Below are positions 49,747 through 57,889 of a stretch of DNA of 64,000 bases, one piece after another. The notes below the pieces were generated by a model. The model was not told the DNA's origin, did no database searches, and was given only the letters and a program-made list of their open reading frames with translations. The position numbers and the translations under genes were made by a program. Source of the stretch: Pseudomonas nitroreducens TX1 (GTDB taxonomy: Bacteria; Pseudomonadota; Gammaproteobacteria; Pseudomonadales; Pseudomonadaceae); NCBI RefSeq assembly GCF_000313755.1, contig NZ_AMZB01000134.1, positions 62,001-126,000 on the forward strand. Reading direction: 5' to 3'. Position 1 is the stretch's first letter, and every line of letters starts with the position of its first letter.

Positions 49747-51963
49747 TCAGAAGTCGGTGGTGACCGAGACGCCGAAGGTGCGCGGGTCGCCGAACATCAC
49801 GGCGGCGGTCTGGAAGCCGCCCGGCAGGGTGTGGTTGCGGTATTCCTTGTCGGTGAGGTTGTTCACGTAGGCGGTCACGCGGGTGGTTTCGCCCGGCAGC
49901 TCGTAGGTCACCCGTGCGTTGCCCAGGGTGTAGCCGCCGGTGCGCATGTTCTGGCTCTGGTCGTTGGTGAAGAAGTACTGGCGGCTGCGGGTATTCCAGT
50001 CGGTGCCCAGCACCACCGCGCCGCCGACGTTGAGTGGGATGCGGTAGTCGGCGCCGATCACTGCCGAGACGTTCGGCGCGCGGACGAAGTGGTTGCCGGA
50101 GTAGTCGTTCGGGCCGGAGGTGTAGTCGGTGAACTCGGTGTGTAGCAGGCCCAGGCCGAAGTTGACGTGGAGGTTCTGCACCGGGATGGCTTCGAGCTCG
50201 AACTCGGCGCCGTAGGCCTCGCCCTGGGCGCCGTTGGCCAGGCGCGAGACGGTCTGGTTGTTCACCGCGGTGACGATGTTGAGCTGGATGTCCTTGTAGT
50301 CGTAGTAGAAGACGCTGGCGTTGGCGTTCAGGCGACCGTCCAACCACTCCGACTTCAGGCCCAGCTCGTAAGAGGTGAGGTATTCCGGATCGACCTTGGC
50401 CACTGTGGCCTGGCTGGTGACGCCGGCGTTGTAGCCGCCGGAGCGGAAGCCGCGCGCATAGCGGAAGTAGGCGCGAGCGTTGTCGGAGATGCGGTACTCC
50501 GGGGTCAGGTCCCAGCTGTAGTCGCTCCAGGTGTTGCTCTCGTCCTGGGTGGCGTTGACGATCAGCGGCGACTCGATGTTGCCCGGCTGCCACCAGTGGC
50601 CGTCGCCGAAGCGCGCCGTGCCACGGTTGACCAGGCGCTCCAGGTCGATGTCCTTGGTTTCGCGGGTCCAGCGCAGGCCGGCGGTAAGGCTGAAGTCGTC
50701 GGTGAAGTTGTAGGTGGTGCTGCCGAAGACGGCGTAGCTCTCGGTCTGCTGGTCGTAGCTGACGTTGTTGTAGTAGCTGGGGACGTAGACGTTGGGCAGC
50801 GCCGCGTTGGCGTTCTTCGACTCCAGGTCCTCGTTGAAGTAGTGGAAGCCCAGCACCCAGTTCAGCCGGTCGGTGCGCGGCGAAGCCAGGCGCAGTTCCT
50901 GCGACCACTGCTGGCTGTCGGCATAGCTGTAGCTGCGCTGAAGCTCCTGCGGGGTATTGTCGCTGTCGGTCCAGCCGTCGCGGGTGAAGTGCTCGAAGGC
51001 GGTGATGGAGGTCAGCTCCAGCTCGCCCAACTGCCAGACCAGGTTGAGGTTGCTGCCGGCCTGGTCGATTTCGGCCTGGTACTTGGCGTTGAAGTTGGCC
51101 TTGCCCAGCTTCGGGTCGATGGAATAGCCGAACTGATTGGTGCCGTTCGGGCGGGTGCCGTAGCTCACGGTGTTGTAGCTGGCGGTGTCGTGGTAGTGGC
51201 GGGCGTGGACGTTGAGGTTGGCGTCGAGGTTGTCGTTGACCCGCGCGGCGAGTTGCAGGCGCACGGCGTCGTCTTCCAGCGCACCCTGGTCGTCGCCGTC
51301 GTTGATGTTCTCGGTGTAGCCGTCGCGGCCCTGGTGGTGGAAGGCCAGGCGGCCGGCCAGCTTGTCGTCCACCAGCGCGTCGCTCACCGCGCCCTCGACG
51401 ATGCGGTTGGCGTAGTTGCCCATGTCGACCTTGAAGTAGCCCTCGGGGCTGAAGGTCGGCTTGCGCGAGATGAAGTTGATCGCACCGCCCGTGGTGTTCT
51501 TGCCCCACAGCGTGCCCTGCGGGCCGCGCAGCACTTCCACGCGCTCCTGGTCGAACAGCGGGAAGCCCGTGGCGCTGATGTTGGCGATGTACACGTCGTC
51601 GACGTAGATGCCGATCGGGCTGACGGTGTTGGCGCCCTGATCGCCCGTGCCGAGGCCACGAATCCACCAGCGCGGCCGGCCATGGCCGTCGGTGGTGCCC
51701 GCCGAGGCGTTGGGCGTGTAGCGGGTCACTTCGTTGGCCGATTGCAGCGAGGCGTCGCGGATCTTCTCGCCGCTGAGCACGGTGATCGGCGCCGGCACCT
51801 CCTGCACCGACTCCTCGCGCTTCTGCGCGGTGACCACGACCTTGCCGAGGGTCGGCGCGGCGCTGGTCTCTTCAGTGTTCTGCGTATCGCCCTCGGCCGC
51901 ATGGACGGCGACGCTGGCCAGACTCGCCAGGATGGCAAGGGAAAGGGTGTTGCGTTTGAACAT
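49747..51963 (-). CDS. TonB-dependent outer-membrane receptor
   Basis: Receptor of 738 aa from the ATG at 51963, which has GGGGAC upstream; the frame extends to 52023. A signal peptide (LAILASLASVAVHAAEGD) is followed by a TonB-box-like LGKVVVTAQKREESVQEVPA, the plug domain with VEVLRGPQGTLWGKNTTGGA, and a beta-barrel ending in the aromatic C-terminal ...GVSVTTDF. It belongs to the iron-independent, FecA/CirA-like class. Co-transcription with a sulfonate-binding protein and the shared sigma-54/motif arrangement indicate uptake of an organosulfur compound rather than a siderophore. Confidence 0.9.
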   Translation of the reverse strand: MFKRNTLSLAILASLASVAVHAAEGDTQNTEETSAAPTLGKVVVTAQKREESVQEVPAPITVLSGEKIRDASLQSANEVTRYTPNASAGTTDGHGRPRWWIRGLGTGDQGANTVSPIGIYVDDVYIANISATGFPLFDQERVEVLRGPQGTLWGKNTTGGAINFISRKPTFSPEGYFKVDMGNYANRIVEGAVSDALVDDKLAGRLAFHHQGRDGYTENINDGDDQGALEDDAVRLQLAARVNDNLDANLNVHARHYHDTASYNTVSYGTRPNGTNQFGYSIDPKLGKANFNAKYQAEIDQAGSNLNLVWQLGELELTSITAFEHFTRDGWTDSDNTPQELQRSYSYADSQQWSQELRLASPRTDRLNWVLGFHYFNEDLESKNANAALPNVYVPSYYNNVSYDQQTESYAVFGSTTYNFTDDFSLTAGLRWTRETKDIDLERLVNRGTARFGDGHWWQPGNIESPLIVNATQDESNTWSDYSWDLTPEYRISDNARAYFRYARGFRSGGYNAGVTSQATVAKVDPEYLTSYELGLKSEWLDGRLNANASVFYYDYKDIQLNIVTAVNNQTVSRLANGAQGEAYGAEFELEAIPVQNLHVNFGLGLLHTEFTDYTSGPNDYSGNHFVRAPNVSAVIGADYRIPLNVGGAVVLGTDWNTRSRQYFFTNDQSQNMRTGGYTLGNARVTYELPGETTRVTAYVNNLTDKEYRNHTLPGGFQTAAVMFGDPRTFGVSVTTDF

Positions 51964-52096
51964 GGTGTCCCCAAGGGGCGGCGAAAGGACGGCCGGCTCT
52001 GTGGTGCTCGGTCGTCGCCGCAAGGCATCAAGCTGTTATTGCGCTGCTCTTGTGTTGGCTCACGCGTGATATGGCCGGTTGGCTTGCTGGGGCTAT

Positions 52097-52112
52097 CGCA
52101 ATATCCGTACCG
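52097..52112 (-). promoter_or_regulatory. sigma-54 promoter for the TonB receptor operon
   Basis: Minus strand CGGTACG-GATA-TTGCG with exact GG-N10-GC spacing (GG 52111-52110, GC 52099-52098). Nine of twelve consensus positions match. The leader to the receptor ATG is about 120 nt. Confidence 0.6.
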
Positions 52113-52180
52113 CTTTGCCGGTTAGTTGCAATCTATTGATATAAAAGGGAATTTTGTTTCGACTGAAGGTCTGTTGCTGC

Positions 52181-52201
52181 TGGGGAAGCAGCCCATGCTG
52201 G
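52181..52201. promoter_or_regulatory. shared 21-bp upstream activator motif, copy 2
   Basis: TGGGGAAGCAGCCCATGCTG then G: 17 of 21 bases equal copy 1 at 47337-47357, including an AGCA-N5-TGCT inverted repeat. It lies about 70-90 bp behind the sigma-54 promoter of the receptor operon. Confidence 0.6.
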
Positions 52202-52315
52202 CGTGCCGCTGCGTGGGCAGCAGCGGGGCAGCAGGTCATCCGGCTTTCGTCGAAAGACCATCGGAACGCCATCTGCCGCTGCTAAGCTGAAGTCCTGCAA
52301 GTCCTGGAGTTGGCA

Positions 52316-53053
52316 ATGAATACCCTCCTGCCGGAACGCCCCCTGCAACGCTTCGCGCGCAACCTGCGCGGCCGCGATTTCGTGGTGGGGGATGTGCACG
52401 GCCATTTCGAACTGCTCGAACGCCTGCTGGAACGGGTGACATTCGATACCGCCGCCGACCGCCTGTTCGCCGCCGGCGACCTGGTGGACCGTGGGCCCTA
52501 TTCGCCGCAGGTGCTCGACTGGCTGGCCAAGCCCTGGTTCGCCTCGGTGCGCGGCAACCACGAGCAACTGGTGATCGACGTGGTTCTGGCCGGCGATGAC
52601 CGCGACCTGCACTTCCGCAATGGCGGCACCTGGTTGTACAAGCTCACGCCGGTAACCCGCGAGCGCATCGCCCGGCGGTTGCAGCAGTTGCCGCTGGTGA
52701 TCGAAGTCGAACTGGGGGAGGGGCGGCGCGCCGGCATCGTGCATGCCGAGGCGCCGGTCTCACCGGCCTTTCCCGACTGGGACAGCGGCGTTGCCGCACT
52801 GGCCGGCGAGTTGGGCGATAGCGCCCGGCGCAATGCCGTTGGCCTGGCCATGTGGGCACGCACGCGGATCGAGAAGGAAGACGCCACCGTTATTGCCGGG
52901 CTGGAACGCCTGTACGTCGGCCACACCGCGCAGAGTGCCGTGCGCCCGCTGGGCAACACCCACTACATCGACACGGGCAGCGGCTACGCCGACGGTTGCC
53001 TGAGCCTCGTCGACATGCATAGCGGCAAGGTGGAAACGGCGGCCGTACGCTGA
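52316..53053 (+). CDS. serine/threonine phosphoprotein phosphatase, PrpA/PphA-like
   Basis: Metallophosphatase of 245 aa, closest in layout to E. coli PphA/PrpA and lambda phosphatase. Metal-binding motifs are GDVHGH (GDxHG), GDLVDRGP (GDxxDRG) and RGNHE. The later YVGHT supplies a further His. I use the ATG at 52316, six bases after GGAG; a TTG at 52310 is in frame. It acts in the cytoplasm on phosphoproteins or small phosphorylated molecules. Confidence 0.86.
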   Translation: MNTLLPERPLQRFARNLRGRDFVVGDVHGHFELLERLLERVTFDTAADRLFAAGDLVDRGPYSPQVLDWLAKPWFASVRGNHEQLVIDVVLAGDDRDLHFRNGGTWLYKLTPVTRERIARRLQQLPLVIEVELGEGRRAGIVHAEAPVSPAFPDWDSGVAALAGELGDSARRNAVGLAMWARTRIEKEDATVIAGLERLYVGHTAQSAVRPLGNTHYIDTGSGYADGCLSLVDMHSGKVETAAVR

Positions 53054-53069
53054 ACGGCCGCCGGGGCGA

Positions 53070-53504
53070 TCACTCGCCGCGGATGTACTGCTCCAGTTGC
53101 TGGATCAGCTCGGCCTGTTCGGCGATGGCAGCCTTCACCAGGTCGCCGATGGACAGCAGCCCGAGCAGTTCGCCGTTCTCCACCACCGGCAGGTGGCGCA
53201 GGTGGCGCTCGGTCATGATGCCCATGCACTTGTCGACGTTCAGGTGGGTATCCACGGTGATCACCGGCGCTGTCATCACCGCGCTGACCGGCGTGTCTTC
53301 CGAGTTGCGCCCCTTGAGCGCCAGGCGCCGGGCATAATCGCGCTCGCTGAAGAAGCCGACCAGCTGGTTGGCCTCGACCACCGGCAGGCCGCCGAGGTTT
53401 TTCTCCGCCATCAGGCGCAGTGCATCGATCACCAGCGCATCCGGGGCGATGGTGTAAACCTGCTGGTCCGCCTTGGCGTTCAACAGCTGAGCCACAGTCT
53501 TCAT
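53070..53504 (-). CDS. tandem CBS-domain protein
   Basis: 144 aa from the ATG at 53504, preceded by GGGGG; the frame opens as far as 53606. Two CBS domains make up nearly the whole protein: the first contains LVIDALRLMAEKNLGGLPVV and GFFSERDYARRLAL, the second VDKCMGIMTERHLRHLPVVE and LLGLLSIGDLVKAAI. Such stand-alone CBS pairs bind adenine nucleotides and sense energy state. The operon context (none, convergent to the phosphatase gene) gives no target. Confidence 0.86.
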   Translation of the reverse strand: MKTVAQLLNAKADQQVYTIAPDALVIDALRLMAEKNLGGLPVVEANQLVGFFSERDYARRLALKGRNSEDTPVSAVMTAPVITVDTHLNVDKCMGIMTERHLRHLPVVENGELLGLLSIGDLVKAAIAEQAELIQQLEQYIRGE

Positions 53505-53679
53505 TCGTACCCCCTGTTCGTTGTTCACGGCGCGATGCCCGTGGTTCATAGAGAATCGTGGACGAAATGCGATCCGGCAAGGTCGGAAAGCGCCGTCCGC
53601 CATCACGGAAGCGTCATCCCTCTGCCGCGCGACTTATACTGTGATTCCCTTCCTTGTTTCCCCCCACGAAAGACCGGCC

Positions 53680-53862
53680 ATGACTGACGAAGACCTCGAC
53701 CTCCACGAGCCCGAACACGACCACCTGCTGGACCTCGACGACGACCTCGACGGCCTGCTGGAGGAGGATGCGGCGTTCTTCGAGGACCCGCCCGGCGATC
53801 ACGAGGAGGAGGACGAGGACCTGGAGGAATACCAGCCCGGACTGGACGACGATCTGGACTGA
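53680..53862 (+). CDS. very acidic 60-residue protein
   Basis: Unrecognised. 60 aa, of which well over half are Asp or Glu (MTDEDLDLHEPEHDHLLDLD at the start, ending YQPGLDDDLD). It has almost no basic residues, so the isoelectric point must be extremely low. It also has several His. It could be a DNA mimic, a metal or cation buffer, or a chaperone tail-like peptide. A weak GAAAGA SD precedes the ATG. An open frame from 53521 includes it but begins inside the divergent promoter region. Confidence 0.62.
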   Translation: MTDEDLDLHEPEHDHLLDLDDDLDGLLEEDAAFFEDPPGDHEEEDEDLEEYQPGLDDDLD

Positions 53863-53931
53863 CCTTCTGACGATATCCGGGTGTCATGATGGGCTGGCAG
53901 AATGCTGGCCAGACAATAAAGAGAAAGCACC

Positions 53932-54657
53932 ATGCGCAATGTCACGCTCGCCCTGGCCGTTTCCCTGCTCTGTGGATGCTCTTCGGACGTCCGCCGGGAT
54001 GACCGCACCGCGCCCATCTCGCTGTACCGCGACACGCGCCACGTGATGGTCGTGAACTTCCAGCCCGACGCCGCGGTGGCGGCCAATCCGCGCTGGGGCG
54101 CGCTGAAGGCCAGCTGGCGCGAGGCGCTGCGCGACGAAGCGGGCTCGGCGGACTACCAGCTCACCGAGCAGGACGGCGAGCCGCGCGCCACCGACACCCT
54201 CTCCACTCTGGTGGTGATCGAGGTCGGCGCCGGCCATAGCGCCAATAATCGCTCCGGCAACGATGGCCAGGAATGGATCAGCTCCACCGTGCGCTACCAC
54301 GACGGCCTGACCGGCCAGCTGCTGGCCTCGCGTCGCTACGAAAGCGAGGCCGACGGCGATCTGTTTACTTCGATGGGCTCGTCGGAGGTCAGCGCGGTGT
54401 CCGAGCAGATCGTCGACGAGATCACCAGCGCCCTGCTGGTAGCGCGCCCGTCCCGCAGCCTGCCGGCGCCTCGCCCCGCCACCGCGCCGGTGCAGCCGCC
54501 CGAGGCCGTGCCGCAGCCGGTCTCGCCCACAGCGGCGGAAACCGTTGCCCATGTCTCCCGGCCGCTGAGCCAGGAGCAGCAATTGATGGAGCTGCAGCGT
54601 CGCAACCTGCCGTACGAGGAATACCGCGACGAGTATCGGCGGATCATGGGGCGCTGA
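53932..54657 (+). CDS. predicted lipoprotein, DUF4410-like
   Basis: 241 aa. Signal peptide with lipobox LLCGC (Cys16) indicates lipid anchoring. The mature domain contains VVIEVGAGHSANNR and VRYHDGLTGQLLASRRYESE, a pattern I associate loosely with DUF4410 envelope proteins. A Pro/Ala linker follows and a C-terminal helix QQLMELQRRNLPYEEYRDEY ends it. Function unknown. It follows the acidic gene in the same orientation. Confidence 0.78.
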   Translation: MRNVTLALAVSLLCGCSSDVRRDDRTAPISLYRDTRHVMVVNFQPDAAVAANPRWGALKASWREALRDEAGSADYQLTEQDGEPRATDTLSTLVVIEVGAGHSANNRSGNDGQEWISSTVRYHDGLTGQLLASRRYESEADGDLFTSMGSSEVSAVSEQIVDEITSALLVARPSRSLPAPRPATAPVQPPEAVPQPVSPTAAETVAHVSRPLSQEQQLMELQRRNLPYEEYRDEYRRIMGR

Positions 54658-54692
54658 ACGCCCGCGCGCTTTAAAGCGATAATCGGCGGCTG

Positions 54693-55286
54693 CTAGAACC
54701 AGCCGCCGCTCGACAGCTCCTGCTCGCAGCTCTTGTACTGGGCGCCGTACTGCGAGGCGCGCGCCTGGACCTTCTGTGAAGTCGCTTTCAGCCACGGCTT
54801 GGCGTCGTAGCTGCGGTTGCGATAGCCGCCCCAGCCCTCGTGGTAGTTCAGGTACTGGCCGTAAGCATCCCACTTGGAGACACGGTTCACACTGTAGGTC
54901 TTGTTCATGTACCAGCCCATGAAGTCCAGCGCGTCGGCGAAGTCGTCACGGTCGGCGCCCCAGCCTCCCGCCTCCTTCTTGTAGTCCGCCCACGTCTCGT
55001 CCTTGGCCTGGGCGTAGCCATAGGCGGAGCTGACCCGGCCCCAGGGGATGAAGCCAAGGAAGTAATAGCGCGGCGGCAGGGCGTCGTGCTTGAAGGAAGA
55101 CTCCTGGTACATCATCGCCATCGGGACCTGAATCGTCCCGCCCCAGCGCTTTTGCACCTGCAGCGCCGCCTCGTGCCATTTAGGCTTCTCGCGGAATATC
55201 TCGCAGAGGTTCTCGGGGTGCGCCGGTGGCTTGGTGGCGCACCCGGCAAGAGCCAGGAGCAGGGCGGGCAGCAGAAGCCGGAGCAT
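54693..55286 (-). CDS. SLT-type lysozyme-like outer-membrane lipoprotein
   Basis: 197 aa from the ATG at 55286; an upstream start at 55331 is less likely. Lipobox LALAGC. The enzyme domain has MAMMYQESSFKHDALPPRYY, with the catalytic Glu of the QESSF motif, and SSAYGYAQAKDETWADYKKE, matching the SLT GxxQ region. It would cleave peptidoglycan from the inner face of the outer membrane. It is independent of the FlgJ-SLT protein. Confidence 0.83.
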   Translation of the reverse strand: MLRLLLPALLLALAGCATKPPAHPENLCEIFREKPKWHEAALQVQKRWGGTIQVPMAMMYQESSFKHDALPPRYYFLGFIPWGRVSSAYGYAQAKDETWADYKKEAGGWGADRDDFADALDFMGWYMNKTYSVNRVSKWDAYGQYLNYHEGWGGYRNRSYDAKPWLKATSQKVQARASQYGAQYKSCEQELSSGGWF

Positions 55287-55430
55287 GGGCGGTTTGTCCT
55301 TTTCTCGCGCGATGGCGCAAGGCTTATACAACCTTGGATGGCGAAGAGGAATCGTCGAGTGTCGAGGGTTTTCCCGGCCCTGGCGGCAGTCGCCAGGGCT
55401 GGCCGGCGCGGTGCTGGCCGACAGAAATGG

Positions 55431-55455
55431 AAAAGCCCGCTCGGGGCGGGCTTTT
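55431..55455 (-). terminator. rho-independent terminator after tRNA-Arg
   Basis: AAAAGCCCGC / GCGGGCTTTT around TCGGG. On the minus strand it ends in TTTT, 45 bp beyond the tRNA 3' end. Confidence 0.85.
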
Positions 55456-55499
55456 CAGGCGGTTCCAAAGATGCCTGAGGCAGTCTCGAAACCGGTAGA

Positions 55500-55576
55500 T
55501 GGCGCACCAGGCGGGATTCGAACCCACGACCCCTGCCTTCGGAGGGCAGTACTCTATCCAGCTGAGCTACTGGTGC
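55500..55576 (-). tRNA. tRNA-Arg (anticodon CCG)
   Basis: 77-nt cloverleaf on the minus strand. The acceptor 5' GCACCAG pairs with CTGGTGC, the D arm is GCTCAGCTGGATAGAGTA, and the anticodon stem-loop TGCCCTCCGAAGGCA carries anticodon CCG. The T arm is GGTTCGAATCC, and an encoded CCA end follows the discriminator G. Confidence 0.97.
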
Positions 55577-56000
55577 GTAACGCCGCGGCTGGCGCGGCAG
55601 GCGGCAATCATACGCATCTCCCGTGCGGGCGTCCAATGCCGGTACGCTCGTTCATGATATCGAACGAAAACAGCCGCCGGTCGGCAGAAGTCCGCCGAAA
55701 ACCCGTTGCAGGCGGATGCCTTGCTGGGTTTTGTCGATCGAGCTATTGCCCTTTGCAGTCGAGGGCCCTAGGATTCGTTTGAGATTTCAAACGCCTCCCC
55801 ATCACAACAACAGGAGACCGGAGCATTGGCATCACACCAGCCGGCCATCAGCCTGCGGGATGACAGTCTTCCGTTGCACCCACCGCATGCCCCTTGTGGC
55901 AGGTCTCCGTGCGGCTTCCGTCGATCAGCGTACCGGAAGGTTGTAGGGCAGTCGTACTCCTGGGCAGCGCCTGGGAACCTGTGCGTGAACGCGTTCAACC

Positions 56001-56032
56001 AGACCGGGCAATGACCCCGGTCTGCGTTTTTT
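56001..56032 (+). terminator. intrinsic terminator upstream of gabD
   Basis: AGACCGGG / CCCGGTCT stem (56001-56008 with 56016-56023), loop CAATGAC, followed by GCG and six T. No gene directly precedes it on the plus strand. Confidence 0.85.
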
Positions 56033-56141
56033 CGTGTCCGCATGCCGAGCGAACTAAGAGCCGTTCGCCGGGCGTCGCCTCCATAGCAGGGCGACATTCG
56101 TCTGCAGCGTCGATACTGCTCGGCCGGGACGAATGAACGGC

Positions 56142-56157
56142 AGAGACCGCGGTCTCT
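56142..56157. promoter_or_regulatory. perfect 16-bp palindrome before gabD
   Basis: AGAGACCGCGGTCTCT is fully self-complementary, 78 bp upstream of the gabD ATG. Candidate operator for the gab operon; regulator unknown. Confidence 0.45.
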
Positions 56158-56234
56158 CCCATCCAGACAACAAGGCAGGCGGGGACTCGAGGTCGACCCG
56201 CCGTCCACAGGCTTTCCTCGAAAGGAGACAGGTC

Positions 56235-57686
56235 ATGCAACTCAATGATGCCAAACTGTTCCGCCAACAGGCTTACATTGACGGTTCCTGGGTCGATGCC
56301 GACAACGGCCAGACCATCAACGTGAACAACCCGGCCACCAACGAGATCATCGGCACCGTGCCGAAGATGGGCGCCGACGAAACCCGTCGTGCCATCGAAG
56401 CTGCCGACAAGGCCCTGCCGGCCTGGCGTGCGCTGACCGCCAAGGAACGCGCCAACAAGCTGCGCAAGTGGTTCGACCTGATGATCGCCAACCAGGACGA
56501 CCTGGCGCGCCTGATGACCATCGAGCAGGGCAAGCCGCTGGCCGAAGCCAAGGGCGAGATCGCCTACGCCGCCTCCTTCCTCGAGTGGTTCGGCGAAGAA
56601 GCCAAGCGCATCTACGGCGACACCATTCCGGGCCACCAGCCCGACAAGCGCATCATCGTGATCAAGCAGCCGATCGGTGTGACCGCGGCCATCACCCCGT
56701 GGAACTTCCCGTCCGCGATGATCACCCGTAAAGCCGGCCCGGCCCTGGCCGCTGGCTGCACCATGGTGCTCAAGCCCGCTTCGCAGACGCCGTACTCCGC
56801 CCTCGCCCTGGCCGAGCTGGCCGAGCGCGCCGGCATTCCGAAGGGCGTGTTCAGCGTCGTCACCGGCAGCGCCGGCGAAGTCGGCGGTGAGCTGACCAGC
56901 AACCCGATCGTGCGCAAGCTGACCTTCACCGGCTCCACCGAGATCGGTCGCCAGCTGATGGCCGAATGCGCCAAGGACATCAAGAAAGTGTCCCTGGAAC
57001 TGGGCGGCAACGCTCCGTTCATCGTGTTCGACGATGCCGACCTGGACGCCGCCGTCGAAGGCGCGCTGATTTCCAAGTACCGCAACAATGGCCAGACCTG
57101 CGTCTGCGCCAACCGCCTGTACGTGCAGGACGGCGTGTACGACGCCTTCGTCGAGAAGCTGAAGGCTGCCGTGGCCAAGCTGAACATCGGCAACGGCCTG
57201 GAGCAGGGCGTCACCACCGGCCCGCTGATCGATTCCAAGGCTGTCGCCAAGGTCGAAGAGCATATTGCCGATGCCGTTTCCAAGGGCGCCAAGGTCCTCA
57301 CCGGCGGCAAGCCGCACGCCCTGGGTGGCACCTTCTTCGAGCCGACCATCCTGGTCGATGTACCGAAGAGCGCCCTGGTGTCCAAGGACGAGACCTTCGG
57401 CCCGCTGGCGCCGGTGTTCCGCTTCAAGGACGAGGCCGAAGTCATCGCCATGTCCAACGACACCGAATTCGGCCTGGCTTCCTACTTCTACGCCCGCGAC
57501 CTGGCCCGCGTGTTCCGCGTTGCCGAGCAGCTGGAATACGGCATGGTGGGTATCAACACCGGCCTGATCTCCAACGAAGTGGCGCCGTTCGGCGGCATCA
57601 AGGCCTCCGGCCTTGGCCGTGAAGGTTCGAAGTACGGCATCGAGGATTACCTCGAAGTCAAATACCTCTGCCTCGGCGGTATCTGA
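56235..57686 (+). CDS. gabD: NADP-dependent succinate-semialdehyde dehydrogenase GabD
   Basis: GabD, 483 aa, oxidises succinate semialdehyde to succinate in GABA catabolism. Aldehyde dehydrogenase motifs are AAITPWNFPSAMITRKAGPA (cofactor site), ELGGNAPFIVFD (general base Glu) and NNGQTCVCANRLYV (catalytic Cys). The C-terminal PFGGIKASGLGREGSKYG is typical. AAGGAGAC lies 5 bp before the ATG at 56235; the frame opens upstream to 56133. gabT follows 203 bp later. Confidence 0.95.
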   Translation: MQLNDAKLFRQQAYIDGSWVDADNGQTINVNNPATNEIIGTVPKMGADETRRAIEAADKALPAWRALTAKERANKLRKWFDLMIANQDDLARLMTIEQGKPLAEAKGEIAYAASFLEWFGEEAKRIYGDTIPGHQPDKRIIVIKQPIGVTAAITPWNFPSAMITRKAGPALAAGCTMVLKPASQTPYSALALAELAERAGIPKGVFSVVTGSAGEVGGELTSNPIVRKLTFTGSTEIGRQLMAECAKDIKKVSLELGGNAPFIVFDDADLDAAVEGALISKYRNNGQTCVCANRLYVQDGVYDAFVEKLKAAVAKLNIGNGLEQGVTTGPLIDSKAVAKVEEHIADAVSKGAKVLTGGKPHALGGTFFEPTILVDVPKSALVSKDETFGPLAPVFRFKDEAEVIAMSNDTEFGLASYFYARDLARVFRVAEQLEYGMVGINTGLISNEVAPFGGIKASGLGREGSKYGIEDYLEVKYLCLGGI

Positions 57687-57889
57687 TCCGATTTTTTTCC
57701 GTGGGCGCAAGGTGGCAGGCAAGAGCTGACAGCCACCTTCGCGTCGGCGTTTTCCGGTGGTAGCACCGGACAACCCGTCCGGCGGGCCGCAAGTGCCGCG
57801 ACAGTCGATCATCGTATGCTGTCGTGTGTGGCTTCTCCCCGCTTTCATCCTTTGATCCGGTCGCCCGATGAGCGGCCACTGAGGAAGCT

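Larger units (their letters stand above)
51964..52315. other. control region of the TonB receptor operon
   Basis: 352 bp with no gene, between the divergent receptor and phosphatase genes. It contains a minus-strand sigma-54 promoter (52097-52112) and the second copy of the shared 21-bp motif (52181-52201). An AT-rich patch with CTATTGATATAAAA lies at 52132-52145. Confidence 0.65.
55577..56234. other. 658-bp region between tRNA-Arg and gabD, possible small RNA
   Basis: No protein gene is convincing here. A strong intrinsic terminator at 56001-56032 lies more than 200 bp before gabD, so something is transcribed toward it from the left: either a small RNA starting somewhere after about 55750, or an attenuated gabD leader. 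The segment 55807-55814 has a CAACAACA motif of the kind bound by Hfq/Crc. A perfect palindrome at 56142-56157 is a likely operator. Confidence 0.5.

Noticed and set aside
48656-51667. A 1003-codon minus-strand frame that could be read as a giant fusion protein
   Set aside because: Its first two thirds are the receptor gene read out of frame; only the last 358 codons, with a signal peptide and SsuA motifs, are real. The true receptor frame is intact, so there is no frameshift.
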